A stretch of DNA of 64,000 bases, from contig VWZL01001979.1 of NCBI GenBank assembly GCA_013396915.1, positions 310,001 through 374,000 on the forward strand, given 5' to 3'. Numbering within the stretch: position 1 is the stretch's first letter; each line of letters opens with the position of its first letter. The translations under genes and the position numbers were made by a program. The DNA is from Stercorarius parasiticus (lineage: Eukaryota > Chordata > Aves > Charadriiformes > Stercorariidae). Below the pieces are notes generated by a model that was not told the DNA's origin, searched no databases, and saw only the letters and a program-made list of their open reading frames with translations. Below are positions 29,376 to 42,352 of the stretch, piece by piece.

Positions 29376-29992
29376 GTAATATTATTTATCTACCAGATGG
29401 GAACTGGCAAGTTTAAAAGTATATTGTGAATAATCGCAACAATTAAAGTAAGTCCTGATTTTTGTACTTGTACCTTAGAGAAATGTTTTAATCATCTATT
29501 AAATGGAAGCCACACTTGTGCACAGACTTGTATCATTTACCTTCAACTCTAGGTCAGTAAACATTTTAGTGAAGTCAACTTATTACAAACAAATATAATT
29601 TTAAAAAGTAAGAGACTTGACTGCAAGACTATTTATAGTTTGAAAACGGCAGATCACAGTATATATGCTTTTTTTCACTTGTTCTGTGCCTTTACTGACT
29701 CTTATTAATGGTGATGGAATAGTTTCAAGCTAGCAGTTACTAACTTTAATTTAGAAATGTATATTCTAATCTTTTTTTTTCAGATAGCTGCAAATGTTTC
29801 ATTTTTATTTCTATTAGAAAAGGCATCTTCATGTAAAAGTAGTTATCCTTACTACAGATTTGATACAGAAAGGAAGTTCTAGCTATCTTAACTGATGAAA
29901 ACGTGCAACAGGAAAGAACAGTCACTGCACTAAAGGCATGGCCACATCTACACCTACCCGCTGCATGTTTTCAGTGTCCATCTTACACAGTT

Positions 29993-30032
29993 TTATATAT
30001 ATTTTATATATATATATATATGTATATATATG
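29993..30032 (+). repeat. (TA)n microsatellite
   Basis: About 40 bases of TA dinucleotide repeats with a few interruptions. Confidence 0.85.
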
Positions 30033-32954
30033 CAACACAAATAAGCCACTCACTGATTTAAAAACCTAAAAAAGATTTCCAAAACCCAGAAGAAATACTG
30101 AAGATGCTCTACCTGCAATTATAAAAACTGCAAGGACAAAAAGATCCCTGTTTTCATAAGCTGGAGATACTAGTATTTTCCAAGACTTCAAGATACATAA
30201 ATATGTTAAGGATGCCACAAAGCACAAATTCTACCTCAAACGATGGAAAGCAACAGCATTCCACTTCATGAAAACTCAGTAATTCCAATTAGTCCCACGA
30301 TGTCCAAATAATTTGTTCAAGTGCTTCACTGTGGTACTGTGTCAGATATGTTAGCATGCATTTGTAAGAGAAGGGGAGACAGAATGGGCACGGTAAAAGG
30401 GAGTCCACAGCCATTTCTGATCCAAGAACTCAAAGACATCGCCTGTGTTAATGTGAGTAACTTGTTGAGCTGAATCATAATGGACTTAATGCCGTAGACA
30501 TTAAAACAAACAAACAAAAATTTGAAGGATGAAGTCTTAACCAAGCCATTCTTACATTCTTATTCATGTGAGCTACTGAGGTTCATCACCTGGACCAGTG
30601 ACCACATAGGAGTGTAAATTCTGAGGCTGTGACAAGTCCTTGTCATGACATATTATTTTATAGAATTCCTGAAGCTACTGTCTTTAGGTGAAGAGAAGAT
30701 AAATAACAGAGTTTAATAGTTCTTTACTTGATCTTGAGACAGTCTATTCACTGCCAAAAAAAAAAATCCAGTGAGGCTACAGTGAAAAAAATCTCACATA
30801 ACCGCGGAATTTTGGATGAGTTAGTGTTACAGAACTTGGCCCTATTTTTCAGTCTTCAACAGGAAACTATCTTTCAACATGATGGCTCTCCAGTAGTCTT
30901 AAATAAAAACTGTAAGAATTAATAGTTCACTGTTTTAGAGGTGGTCAGGATTATAACTCAGCACCACAGTATTGCTGACAGGCACTCTATTTCCTTTGTA
31001 CATTTAAGGTTAAGAAAAAACCAGGAATAAAAAAGGCAAATGATTACCAGAAGAAAAAATTACTCACATAGTTTAGATAGAAGAATTAACTTAAGAAATA
31101 GGTACAATAACAGATATATCCACTTCAAAGTACAATGGGGGGCGGGGGGGAATAAAATCACTTCTTTCAGCCTGCCACATTTTAATATAGACTAATGAAA
31201 AAATAAATCTAGTAAATCCAGCACACTTCTAATACTAATAATGAAGTTCTTAATTTCTCTTTTTTAGTTTCAAAACTCAAGATTTTTAATTGTGAATTCC
31301 AAAATACATTCAGTAAAAATAGATGCCTTAAGGCCTAAAAGAACCTCTGTTAAAGCCGCATTCACATGAATCAAGTCAGCACGTGAAGCCTGTTTACCAG
31401 ATGTCATATGGACACAGCTAAAAGCTGCAGTAAGGGTGGCTAACCTAGTACTGATTCTACCTCTTCTGAATATTGCAAGTGTACCTGCAGACATAGGTGG
31501 GCTAATCAGATACAACTAGGGGAATGCCTAACATACAGAAGAAGTGTACAGTTTCAGAGACAGACTGTCTTTCAGATTTTGAAGCCATGAGTTTCTACAA
31601 AGTTCTGAAATACACTCTACCTGTATGAAAAGGGCTTGCAGAAGCCCCGAACACCTGAAGAACTGAAAAAACTGGTTCCGAGGTTAACTTTCAGAGGAAC
31701 TACCAAAGCATTACATTATATAAAGTTTGAAACATGCCCTTCAGAATCAAAACCATGCAGCAAATTGTACAATATAATACAGGATTTTTTTTCTCTCTTC
31801 AGTAGGAAAAAAAAATAATTGTTGACTAGATAGTTCTTACCCTTCTAACCAAACGCAGTCATGCTGAGTTTAATTCTTAAAAGACTGTTTAAGATAAATA
31901 TCTCATTTTCTATATTGAAGTGTAAAGAAAAATCTACACTAAGGTTTCATCACTGAACTCTTATTGCTTTATTAATATTTTATTATGTATCTAAATTCAG
32001 AAAAGATTACTAACTAGGACAATGATTAGGCTTGTATATTCATTCAAATATGGGAGTATAAAAATTTTAAAATGTTCTTAGTTTTTTTAACACAGCAATC
32101 CATTTGTTCACCTAGATAATTTTGAGAAGTCTGCGTAGGATGAACTGGATACATTAATTCACCCAGATCCCACTACTTTTGCATTGTAGTCATTTGCCCT
32201 TAAGAACAACTGACTTTTAGAACTTACAACTTCCATTGCTTCTTTTTATTTGTAAGATGAAAATGCACATGGTACAGCACCTTTAGCAATCAAGAGAGCA
32301 TACATCTCTCCAAAGTAACTCAAGTCAGAAGAGAGTCAAACTGATAAACTAAAAGGGCTTCTATTTAGCCGCAATCCATTCTTGATGGTTTGTGATTTCT
32401 AAGTATATCTAAAGGATCTGGTAAATCCTCTTTCCCCAGAGGCCTAGAGCTCTCTGTTTGGTGCCTGTGCTCCTTACACACTTCCTAGACAGTTTGAAAG
32501 CTTTAGAGTAGCCTATAGGAAAACTAAAATATTCATGGGAAAAGCAATCGCCCTATACCCTTAGCCAACACCCCCTGCAAAATCCACAATTGTTTTTTTT
32601 GATACAAGTCCATGGCAGAAATCTCATGGGATTCCACATCCAAGTTCTTCCCTTCATGACAGTTCGTGTCTCTCCTTGACACGGCTGGGGTTAGTGGGGA
32701 CCCTGTCTCTCTGGCCAGTGTTTACATTAAAGACATGCTAATGAGAATTCTCCCTCCTCCCTGTAGGACAGTAATCCTCAGACCCTTTATGGAGAGATGA
32801 TGCAGTCTAGCCTGCAGTTTACCTTCACTACAAAGCTCAGCATAACTGGAAATAGATTTGATCCTCCAGGCTTTGTTGAAAATTTGCTCTCTGACACAGA
32901 GAAAAAACTTTGAAAGAATCAGAGATGAAAAGTCCTATAGCAAACGAACACTTC

Positions 32955-33000
32955 TAAAGGGAAGGGAAAGGAAGAGAAGGGGAGGGAAGGTAAAAGAAAG
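32955..33000 (+). repeat. Purine-rich GGAA-type tract
   Basis: A 46-base stretch made almost wholly of A and G, with repeats of ggga and ggaa units. Confidence 0.8.
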
Positions 33001-36000
33001 TCTTCCCAACCTCAAGTCCTAACACTGTATTTTTAGAAATGACTGTTACCTAGTTGTCTCTACACGTGGGCAGAACTTAAGATTTACCATATGCCCAGAA
33101 AAAAAAAAAAGATCTAGATTTCTTTCCCTGCCACCAGTACTTCAGGCTGCCTTGTTTCCTATTCCGCTTCCCTTAGAGTCTTTTTATATTAAAATGTAAA
33201 AGCAATTAAATTCCTTTCACCAACAAAATCACTATTACTTTTACCAATATTTATAAAGATAAATATATTCAAAGTCATCCATTAAAAGTCTTCATTAAGT
33301 AGAATTCCATTGTATCCAGAAATAGCCAATATTGTGCATATATCACACCTATCTCATACTTCTTAATCCTAACTTGAAGTATAATGATCTTCAAACTTTT
33401 TTCCAGTATCCCCATCTATGTAAATATTAAGTGGCTGCATGCATAAAAAATTGTTACCAGGGAAACTATCTGTCAAGAGATTAGAGAAAAGCAAGTATGT
33501 AAGTGATCATATCTGTACACAAAAAGAAGAAAAAAGGGAATAGGAAAATTTGTTACACTGTTCCACATCCTGCAATTTTTAAGATGTGATAATTTAAACC
33601 AGATCCATAGAAGGCAATTTAGATAATCACTGTTTTATGTTTTCCTTTAAGATATTATTCTATCCCAGTTAATTAATTGAAATAGGTATTCTTAGTATAA
33701 ATTAAATATACTGTTAAATATGCTGTTGCACTGCACACTTAATCCTTTTTGCTTAATAGTTCTAAAAGAGCATTAAGGAGACTGAATAAAACTGCAACAT
33801 GAATATTGGTATGCTTTTAGGAACATCCAATACTCTCCAACAATTAGGGCAAAATGTTATATTCTAAGATATTTGCCAATATTCCGGGAGTTCTCCAAAT
33901 TAGGGTAAAAACATCAACATTTGAATATTCAGGCTGAAAACTAGGAAATCAGGAGAAACTGAGAATACTTGGTCCAAAAAGTACATAGAGATTCTCAAGC
34001 ATTTAAAGACACACTTCTAGCCACAGTAGAGCACTAAGTTGGAAGAGAACTGCTGTTTTGTAAGGAAAAATAGTCTGATTCTTTCATTCCTACTTCTACC
34101 ATGAAAGACAGCATAGACTTTTAACTCATGCTTCTAAAGTGAGTATGTTCAGTACGTTTTACGCCCTCCAAACTTTCCTGACTTATTTATTGTGATACAT
34201 TAAAATTATGAACAATGAATAGTTCTAAACACACTTATTCTCAAATTATTTTTTTAGAGTTACTAGTACAAAAACTGCTTGTGATACACACAATGACTGA
34301 ATTGTCATATGATTAAATGTTTTTGATCCTTTACGATGCAGAGTTTCTTTGGTATTTGGAATATATGACAGTTTGCTACAATGCAAATCATGATGTAAGT
34401 AAGGATCGCACCTGCTCAGCTTGGAAGAAAAAAAGGGCCTCAAAAAAATTATGCTAAGAGAAGCTAAAGCACCTTTTTTTCCCCATAATACAGAAAATAA
34501 TGCCAAAAAGCTGTAGGTTAAAACCTTTAGTTGGGGAGCAGCTATTTCCAGCCAATAAGAAGGTATATTCTTGACCTATTCAGGTATGCAGCAAAGGCAT
34601 AGCTTCAACAGCTCTTCAGCTATTATATTTGTTCTCTTGTAGTAACAGGTGTTCATCAACTGTTTAGCTATACACACACTGGCAATGCTAGGAAGGAGGT
34701 AATATAAAGGTATTTAAGGTACCTCTAAATTCTGAAGCAGAGCAGAGACAACAAATACTTGAGAGAATTTGCTCCAGCTCCACACTGTGTACTAATAGGG
34801 AAAAATGTGTTGTACCCTTCAAGAAGAATGTGTGACAAATTGCTGGCCAGGCCAAGCCAAGCCACAGGGCAGTTTACTGCTAATCATATATAATTATCTC
34901 AAGAGTATTGAGTAATCAGTTCACTCTTTATGACAAAATGACCCATGTGACATCAAAGGAAAAAATAGGATTGGCTTATGAAGTCATTTTATGTTTCCCA
35001 TAACTGCACACAAAGATTTACTGGCTACTTGAAACAAGACAAACCCCCTGGTCAAAGGTCTGAGGTGCATAATCCACTCTTGCTCACAACTCTATAAGCC
35101 TGTTAAAATTAAGATGTATTAAAAGGGTAAAATAGTGAGCCTATATGACACATAGTAGGAGGACTAAAGTAATACTTTCTTTAACCTCACTTTCTATGAA
35201 GGCTGAAACGTCCCATCGCCTGATCAACAGCACTTCTATGCTGTTCAGATACAGTCCAAATATTTTTAATATTACGTATGTTACAATACTAAGAGGCTTA
35301 CTGGACATTACATTAGGGTGGACTTAAACCTTATAGGCTGTGATTTGTCATTCATTTACTTGTTTAAACTTTTTGTATATTTTGACACTATTTCACACTT
35401 CGTCAATCCCATTTTCTCATAAATGAGCCACAGATGTTACAATATTGTGTACTTTTCACATATTAGATTGTGATAGTTTTTGCATATGAATAGAATTTAT
35501 TCCTTCCAGATTTCACTGTAATAAGAGCACACCTGAGATATCATTTTTCCTCCACTGTCATCATTTTACTTACGTCAAAAGAAAGTTATATAAAAAACTG
35601 ACTGAAAGTACGCCACTGATTGATGTCAAATTTTCTGATCATTCTGCATTATGACATACTGGATGACAGATTTGAAAGTATGTTAACAAATGTTGATAAG
35701 ATTTTTTAAATGTATCTACACAATGTTTGAACAGAAAAGAAACATCATTACTACACAGATATAGCATTTTAGTCAGATAAATATTAAGGATTATTGACTT
35801 GAGAACTAAATATTTGATGAAGTTAAAAGTCAGAGTTTTCAAAATGGACAAAATAATTTTCAATGTAACTGAACTTAAGAACTGTTTATATTGGTAGGAA
35901 TATATGCGTCTGTATCAGGGGTACAGAATGTGTATGCATATGGACATTACTCAGTGTGTTTGTGAGTGTATTTCACAAACTTCAAGACAACGGGGTATGT

Positions 36001-37589
36001 GTATACACAATATATATAATTTACATGTGTAGATTTTTACATGTCAATATATTCAGGTACTCATTTTCATTCCAGTACAGAAACTTAGAAATTAACACAT
36101 TATGTATGATTTTTAAAAGAAAGGTTAATTTTAATTTGTTTACTTTTTTCTTGTTATGACACTTATGTACACAGAATTCCCACAGATTTCCCTATATATC
36201 TTGCTTGCCTGGGAATCTGCGCACAAAGCAAACAGAACAAAAAATGCACTTCAAAGTTACAGGCTATCAAAATGCTTTTGCTTGCAGGGCAGCATTTTGC
36301 ACCTAAATAAAAGCAGAAGCAGGCCAGGTTTGCATTAACACTTCTACGTGTTCTTTATCAGATCGCTGGGGAGAATGACTGCTTGTAAAGGAGGTCTGGA
36401 AAGTTACCAAGTTCAAGCTTCTAGCAGTTACAAATATAGTGCAAATACTGGATCATGGTTCAATGCATTCATTTTGTGTGAAAATCCATGCTAACCTACA
36501 TAGCTAACCTACATCTTAGCTATGTAAAGCAGTATTTCCTTCCTTGATATAGCAGATATTACAAGATGCATTTAAAATCAGCATATGATTACAGTTATTG
36601 AGAACAGGGAAACTAAAATGGGCTGAATAATAATTATATGTCTGGCAGAACAGATAAAAGACAAAGTTTAAAGGAATCGTGAGAGTGATGGCAGATCTAG
36701 TGAAGGTTGCAGATAAAAATCAGTATGATGAAATAGAATTAGAAGACAAAAGTGTCATGAAATTTCAACATTTTTCAGAAACCTCAGCATACACTATTTC
36801 ATATAATTGAATAGAACCCGATTAAGGAGAAAGATGGAAAAGCATTACATTATTATGGAAAACAGTGTGTAAAAGCAATTGAAGATTTATATGTAAGTAT
36901 GATGAAAGCTACACCCGAAATCCTGAAAACTTTATGGTAGTGAAGTGAAACCTGCCAGCATTATAGCAGCCTTCAACCTGCTTCTATATTGATCTAGTTG
37001 CCTATGTGGCAGAACATGAAGAATAACCATCTGTGTCAGGTACAGCAGCAGGTGCTGTATCCATTGAACAGGCTGCTGCCTGATTACAATAAATCTCTTT
37101 CAAGCACCTGCCAACCTTGACAAACACTTTTATCTTTGTATAAAAACACCCCACCACCTCAAAAAGTTGTCTGAATAGAAATGAGAAACTCAACAGATAA
37201 CATCAGCTGATAAAGGCCAGAAACTGAATCCACTGCAGATATACTGTGAAGTCTAGGTAAGAAAGTGTTTAGATTCATGAGGAGTTGTTCCTTATCATGC
37301 ACAGCAGTAGTGTCTCCTCATCATGTGTTTCAGTACAATATTGCTAACTTCCTTGTAAGGCAGAACCTAAAGTAGGATAACAGGTATGTAAAGATAAACA
37401 CTTTGTCACTAGCACTTTACAAATTTCTGTTTGCACAGACAAAACCAAGTAAGATAATTCATCACTAGGAGATTCAAATAGTGACAACTTTTCAGGGTAT
37501 CTGTCTATAAGTCTATACCTGAAGTTTTTGTAGGCAGAAGATATAAATCAAAAACCAGATTGTTTTTGAAAATATTTTAAGAGTCTTAC

Positions 37590-38949
37590 CTGTATTTATC
37601 AGTAGATGTGTTTTGAACTCAGAACTACTGTTTCCTATGTGGGTTAAAAGTAGTTCTTGAAATACACTACTCAGCTGAATGTTTAAGAAAGTACCCTGAC
37701 TTAATGAATGATAGATCTCCATAACTGGATCATGCAGTTTTGACTCCAGTAATTGTTGAATTTCCTCTGTTGTCAGCTGCTCAATAGTAGTTAATCACTT
37801 TGTCAAGTCTATGTTTATCTCTTTAAGGATGTAAGTGATGAAAGTTATGATCATAAACCAAATCATATAAATTATGAACCAAAACAAGGAAAATGAGTAT
37901 CTGATTCTTGTGAAGGAAAAGGTAGAACAGACAGTTCTATCAGTTGGAGATCTGTGTGTATTTCCTGTAGTGGAATGCAAGGATGACAGTTCTGTGAACT
38001 CCACTGATTATGTTATGAAGAAAACAAATACCCAGAAATAATAGCACTAGCTCCCATTAGTGTGTACCAGCTGGTAAATATCACTGAGTTCATCCAAAAC
38101 ATCTCATAAAACAGGGACTGTTTGCTATGCAGAACTTGGTCTGAGAATTCATCAGTTTTATTCCAGTCATAGAACATGTTGCACATATTTGGCTTAACTC
38201 ACTTAAAGAATCAGCAGACTGTGATTTGATGTTTGTGAGTCTCTGGCTGATGGATGAAGCAGTAATAGCCAGATATTCACTAGGAAGAGATGTTTGCATT
38301 TGAGTTTCATGATTAACTAACAAATTAGGGACAGATATCTGGCTTTAAGTATGTATTTTAGTAGGGGAATGAGAAATTATTGAAGGACTTCGTGATCTCC
38401 ACAGCTCTTCTGATGCTGAAAAGACACCTGACAATTCTTCAGGACTCTTTTGAGACTACCTAGAGAGAACTAAAGCTGCACTTGTAGAATCAGGTATAAA
38501 CTGTAATCCACAGGAGATTAATGACTCACTATTTAATTCTGTTTCAGCCCCTGGTATGTTACTAATTACTGAACTCATCTCTGTGGCAGATAAAGCAACA
38601 GTTTGGTGCTGCTCTAATGATGCAACTTGTGTAGGGAAAACAGCAAGTGTCATTAAGGAACTACTGATAAATGAGATTGTATCATAATTATGCTGGGGAA
38701 GAGGTACTGACCTTAAATCTGTGGAAATATCAGTAGCCACATATGGTAGAGGTGTGATATTAGACTTTATTTTTACTGAGACCTGAACAGCAGAACCAAG
38801 AGAGTGTGAAGGGAGAACATCTGTTGAGGCTGCTATCCTGAATGCTATTGAAGACTCTCCAGTGGCAATTAGTCTTAGCCCATAGCTCAGTTTAGCCAAG
38901 TTAGTGGTCAGAAGCATCCCACAGCTGAAAAGATCTGCCTTTTTCAGAC
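37590..38949 (-). pseudogene. EYS: EYS-like long Ser/Thr-rich exon D, disrupted by stops and a frameshift
   Basis: This looks like the equivalent of the very large central exon of EYS (exon 26 in human, by my recollection of its position and of its phase-1 start and phase-1 end). The acceptor atccttaaag fits the phase of exon C, and the reading opens as GLKKADLFSCGMLLTTNLAK, staying open to a TAG at 38456-38458. The same frame continues in coding-like, Ser-rich sequence (SPEELSGVFSASEELWRSRS) past TAA 38345-38347 to TGA 38090-38092. Near 38090-38115 the coding-like signal moves to the next frame (DVLDELSDIYQLV), which carries TAG 38047-38049, TAA 38008-38010 and TGA 37795-37797. It then stays open through TTEEIQQLLESKLHDPVMEI to a clean donor gtaaga after 37590. 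Length 1360 is one base off the multiple of three that phase 1 to phase 1 requires, which agrees with a net one-base shift. It is shorter than I recall for human (about 1.77 kb). Splice rescue by an internal intron is possible but not shown. Confidence 0.7.
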
Positions 38950-40211
38950 CTTTAAGGATAAAAATGTAGAAAAGAAAAAAAAAAAACAAAACAAGAACAC
39001 CAACCCAACAAAAAAACCCCACATAAGAGAAAAGAAAAATTAAAAACTTTGGCCCTGGACTGCGTCTGCAGCTAATTACATGGCCACCAAAACCTTGTAC
39101 ACTCTTGCCAAAGTATTAAGTAGCAGACAAATGCAACTCTGTAAATCATATTCTTAATAAAAGCGTAGAAGTGGTTTTAGTCACCTGCAAACCTTCCCAT
39201 TATTCAAATCCTCTATGAAGGCCAGCATCAGAACAAGTGGCACTGCTCAGAACAGAAGTATTAAATTTTCAAAACCAAACAGCTGATGTGAATCAATATA
39301 AAATGAATGCATTATAAATCTTATCCATTGAGAACATAAGCAAACTAGATGATAGGATATATTTTGGAAAATACACAGATGTAACTGCATTTACTAACTG
39401 CATTTCATTCCGTGTCATTACTTAACATCAAGAAAGATTACCTATTAGGAATGCAACAAAAGCTTAGATAAATCCCCAAAAGACTAGTCTATAGAGAAAT
39501 CAAATGTTCAATAAAACTCCGCTCCCCAAATTAAAATACAGGACTCCTGGCTTATTTCTTATACAAGTAATTACTTTGAAAGAGCATATAAGCAAAAAAT
39601 TCTGAAACTAACCGTAGAGAATGCTTTATACACACACTATCTGTATAATACCTAGCTTTAGTAAAATGAACAGGCCACAATGAAGGTACAATCTTTAAAA
39701 TAAAACATTGCATTCCTGTTAGTGTTGACTTTTCTTCAAATATTTTAAAGATAACAGCATAGGTAGTTTTTTAGCTTCCCAAAAACAGGAACTAGGAAAG
39801 GAAGACTGAAGTCCCCATGGAGTAAGGCAAATTATCTTTCTGCAGCTGATTGGCCAACGAAGAAGGGAAGATTGGCATCGGGGTCAGAGCAGGCTGAACA
39901 CAACATGAGGTATATGAAATTGTACAGTCTAGCAAAGCAAACTGAAAACAAATCTAAGAGACAGTGCAGCTTTCCCTTCTGAATTTAAGACGCTGGGAAA
40001 AATTATTTTGAGAGAAAAGAGTCATTATCCAGTCACATTTAAGCGCAATTAAGAAAGGATGATGGATTAAATAGAATAGAAGGCGGTGGATGAAGCAGAA
40101 AACATTCTTAAGAAGAAAATGAACACATTTTGTATATTCTTACCATTTAAAAAGCACTAACAAGGAAAGAAGCTTGACACATGCATTACTTTAGAAGCTT
40201 TTTCTACTTAC
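38950..40211 (-). other. Intron C-D, about 1.26 kb
   Basis: Intron with GT (gtaagt) at the exon C side and AG (cttaaag) at the exon D side. It is unusually short next to the other introns of the region. It holds an A-rich stretch at 38973-39018 and no recognised repeat or gene. Confidence 0.7.
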
Positions 40212-40464
40212 CTTGGGACACCTCTCCTTTATGAAAACCAGGAGAAGCATGTTTAGACCAAAGTTCCATAGACACAGCCAGGGCTGATGGAAGGTCATTG
40301 TCTGAAGTCTCAGCAGGAAACTCTTCAGCCACTTCAGTGACAGTTTTCTTGCTTTGGGGGATAGTAGGTAAACAGGTGATATTGTTTATTCCATCAACAC
40401 AAAGAAACCCAGTGGAGCAGGACTGTATAAGGCAATCATTGTAATTAAGCTCACAGCTTCGTCC
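40212..40464 (-). CDS. EYS: EYS-like exon C, incomplete EGF plus linker (partial gene)
   Basis: This exon of 253 bases lies between acceptor ttttcag and the near-consensus donor gtaagt. It starts flush with GRSCELNYNDC, which closes the EGF domain of exon B. A third EGF-like unit follows, with cysteines in NDC, LIQSC, STGFLC and VDGINNITC, but no fifth and sixth cysteine: it passes into LPTIPQSKK and an acidic, Ser/Thr-containing linker with no cysteine (TEVAEEFPAETSDNDLPSAL, then SMELWSKHASPGFHKGEVSQ). It ends one base into a Gly codon that exon D completes. In EYS a region of this kind leads from the EGF array to the long low-complexity exon. The reading frame is intact. Intron C-D is only about 1.26 kb. 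Identity of the exon is strong from splice sites and phase; the gene name is inferred. Confidence 0.82.
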
Positions 40465-42328
40465 CTGAAAAAGAATTTTTAAAAAGCCATTTTTGAAGGC
40501 AATTTGCATTTCATAGTCATGTTAGTTCAAATTATTGCTTTCCTTTGTTCTAAGATGTTGTTTGCTTATATTAAGCTGTCCACGCTTTTGAAAGCAAATC
40601 TAATCATGTGGAAAATATTGCTTAACTAATTTAATAGTATAGTTGTATAGTTTAAATTTTAACTAAATGATATTTTGACTCTGAGTTAGTATTACAAATT
40701 ATCAATAAAAATAATTTCCCCACAGATTTGTAATTGCAAAGTGTCAAAGACAGTATTGTCACCAGCAATAAAAATAATCACCTTCAGTTAGCATGTAGTT
40801 ATACAGAAGACAGAGGACTTAGAACAAACTGTAGGTTTTTAGATAGCTAACTGTCAAGTTAGTGTTCTTTCTTTTTGTACACCATAGCTCAGTATTTGTT
40901 GCCTGTTGTTACCAAATCTTCACAAGGCACCTTGTTAATACATTAAGTTCACAGACAGCTCTTGGAAAAGAAAAAAATGTAGTGGCAGTCTCAAATTGGA
41001 CCTGGCACTCATTTTTATTTTTTATCAAGACTAACTATTCATGGGAAGCCTGAAATATCCTTTGTAGTAATAAATTAAAAACGTTCATATTCAGTGGTCT
41101 GTAAAAAAGGCAAGAAAGAATGCATTTCTTTTACTGCAATAATTATGTGAATTAAATGCATTGTTGAAGTGTGAAATAAATATATGCTGAAGCCAGGCCT
41201 GGGTTCATTTTATTTTCACTTCTGTTGTAATGAACTAATGGGCTATGTGAAGAGATACAGCTAACTTAGCTAACCTAGAAGGATCCTACATTTCTGGATA
41301 GCCATTTAAAATACACACAGCGCCATTGCTGAAAGACATGCATCTCTGACAACACACATTACCTTTGGTAATAATCTACGGATTTTTTGAATGGACTTGT
41401 TCCTGATTTTTTCATCACCATTTCCAGGCTATGAATATAACCACAGTTTTATCCCTTTTGCTCCGTCTTGCCATCTGCTGTTTTAGACAACTGATGACAG
41501 AGATAGCCTTGAGGCCAACCATATTGTCAAGGCCTTGGAGACCCCAAACCACTGGTGGTTAGGTGTAAAGAATATCCTGCAACCACCTTTTGGTGACTAG
41601 AATGTCTTAAGCATCCAAGTCCTATTTTCAAAATAAAGAATGCTAGCTAGAAAGAGATGTTTCCCTGTCTTTGAAGGAAAGGATTAAGCCTGATCTCCTC
41701 CTTGAGGATTCTAATTTGCCAGGTCAGTTTCCTGCCTTCTCTTAATAGATGTCATAAGAAGCCTGGAAAATAATGCAAAACTGTAAAGAGAACTTCTGGT
41801 ACAGTGCGTAAATCTCTATTTTCAATCTTACCTCTACCTCTAACTTGTTCTGTAAAATTGTTCTGCCTTTTTTTTTTTTGACACAAAGACAGAAGACACC
41901 TAAATAGCAGAAAAACCATAATTTGACTGGTTAGCAAACTATTCTGTAGGCTGAAAATTCCATAAAGCCAGACCAAAAAGGGTCTGAAAATTAAAAACTA
42001 GTAGTAGGGTCCGTATCTGAATTTAAGTCTTTGAAACAGGTGTCTTCTAGGTCATTAATTGACAAGAAGAAGGTATAAATATCTCAGGGATGAGTTAGAA
42101 TTTTTTGTGGAAGTGTTCATTGTCTCATGTTAAAACCAAACCAGACCTGGAATAACAAGTTCATGATATCTACATCTGTATGTCTACATCTAGCTATTTA
42201 CATCATTCAGTGAGTTTTAGTGTCTGTAAATGTTACCTGTTTCTTCATTTAGCAGCACAGAGGTGAAGTTTGAAATTTGATTTAAGACTGAGACATTCAA
42301 ATTTAGGTGTCATGTAGTAACTGCAACT

Positions 42329-42352
42329 TTAAGACAACTTAAGTTGTCTTAA
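42329..42352. repeat. 24-base perfect palindrome
   Basis: The core 42331-42350 reads aagacaacttaagttgtctt, identical to its reverse complement, and one more tt/aa pair extends it on both sides. The related string 'aagttaagacaac' follows directly. Confidence 0.9.

Larger units (their letters stand above)
1..37589 (-). other. Intron downstream of exon D (runs off left edge)
   Basis: About 37.6 kb of AT-rich sequence lies on the 3' side of exon D. If the gene is EYS, the next exons would encode laminin G and EGF modules; I found no cysteine-rich or laminin-G-like frame here on the minus strand. Apart from the CR1, SINE and simple repeats listed separately, I see only short chance ORFs, poly-A/T runs (for example 1564-1578, 8910-8923, 17979-17995, 19508-19521, 20748-20762) and unique-looking sequence. 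Small exons cannot be excluded by eye. Confidence 0.55.

Noticed and set aside
31270..31515. Minus-strand 81-codon frame considered as a retrocopy
   Set aside because: No family recognised and no supporting context; not distinguishable from a chance open frame.
37797..38458. Removal of all stops in exon D as one internal intron
   Set aside because: The nearest candidate sites (a weak gtagtc donor near 38457 and a gagcag acceptor near 37780) join out of frame into a stop, and the stretch between them still looks coding.
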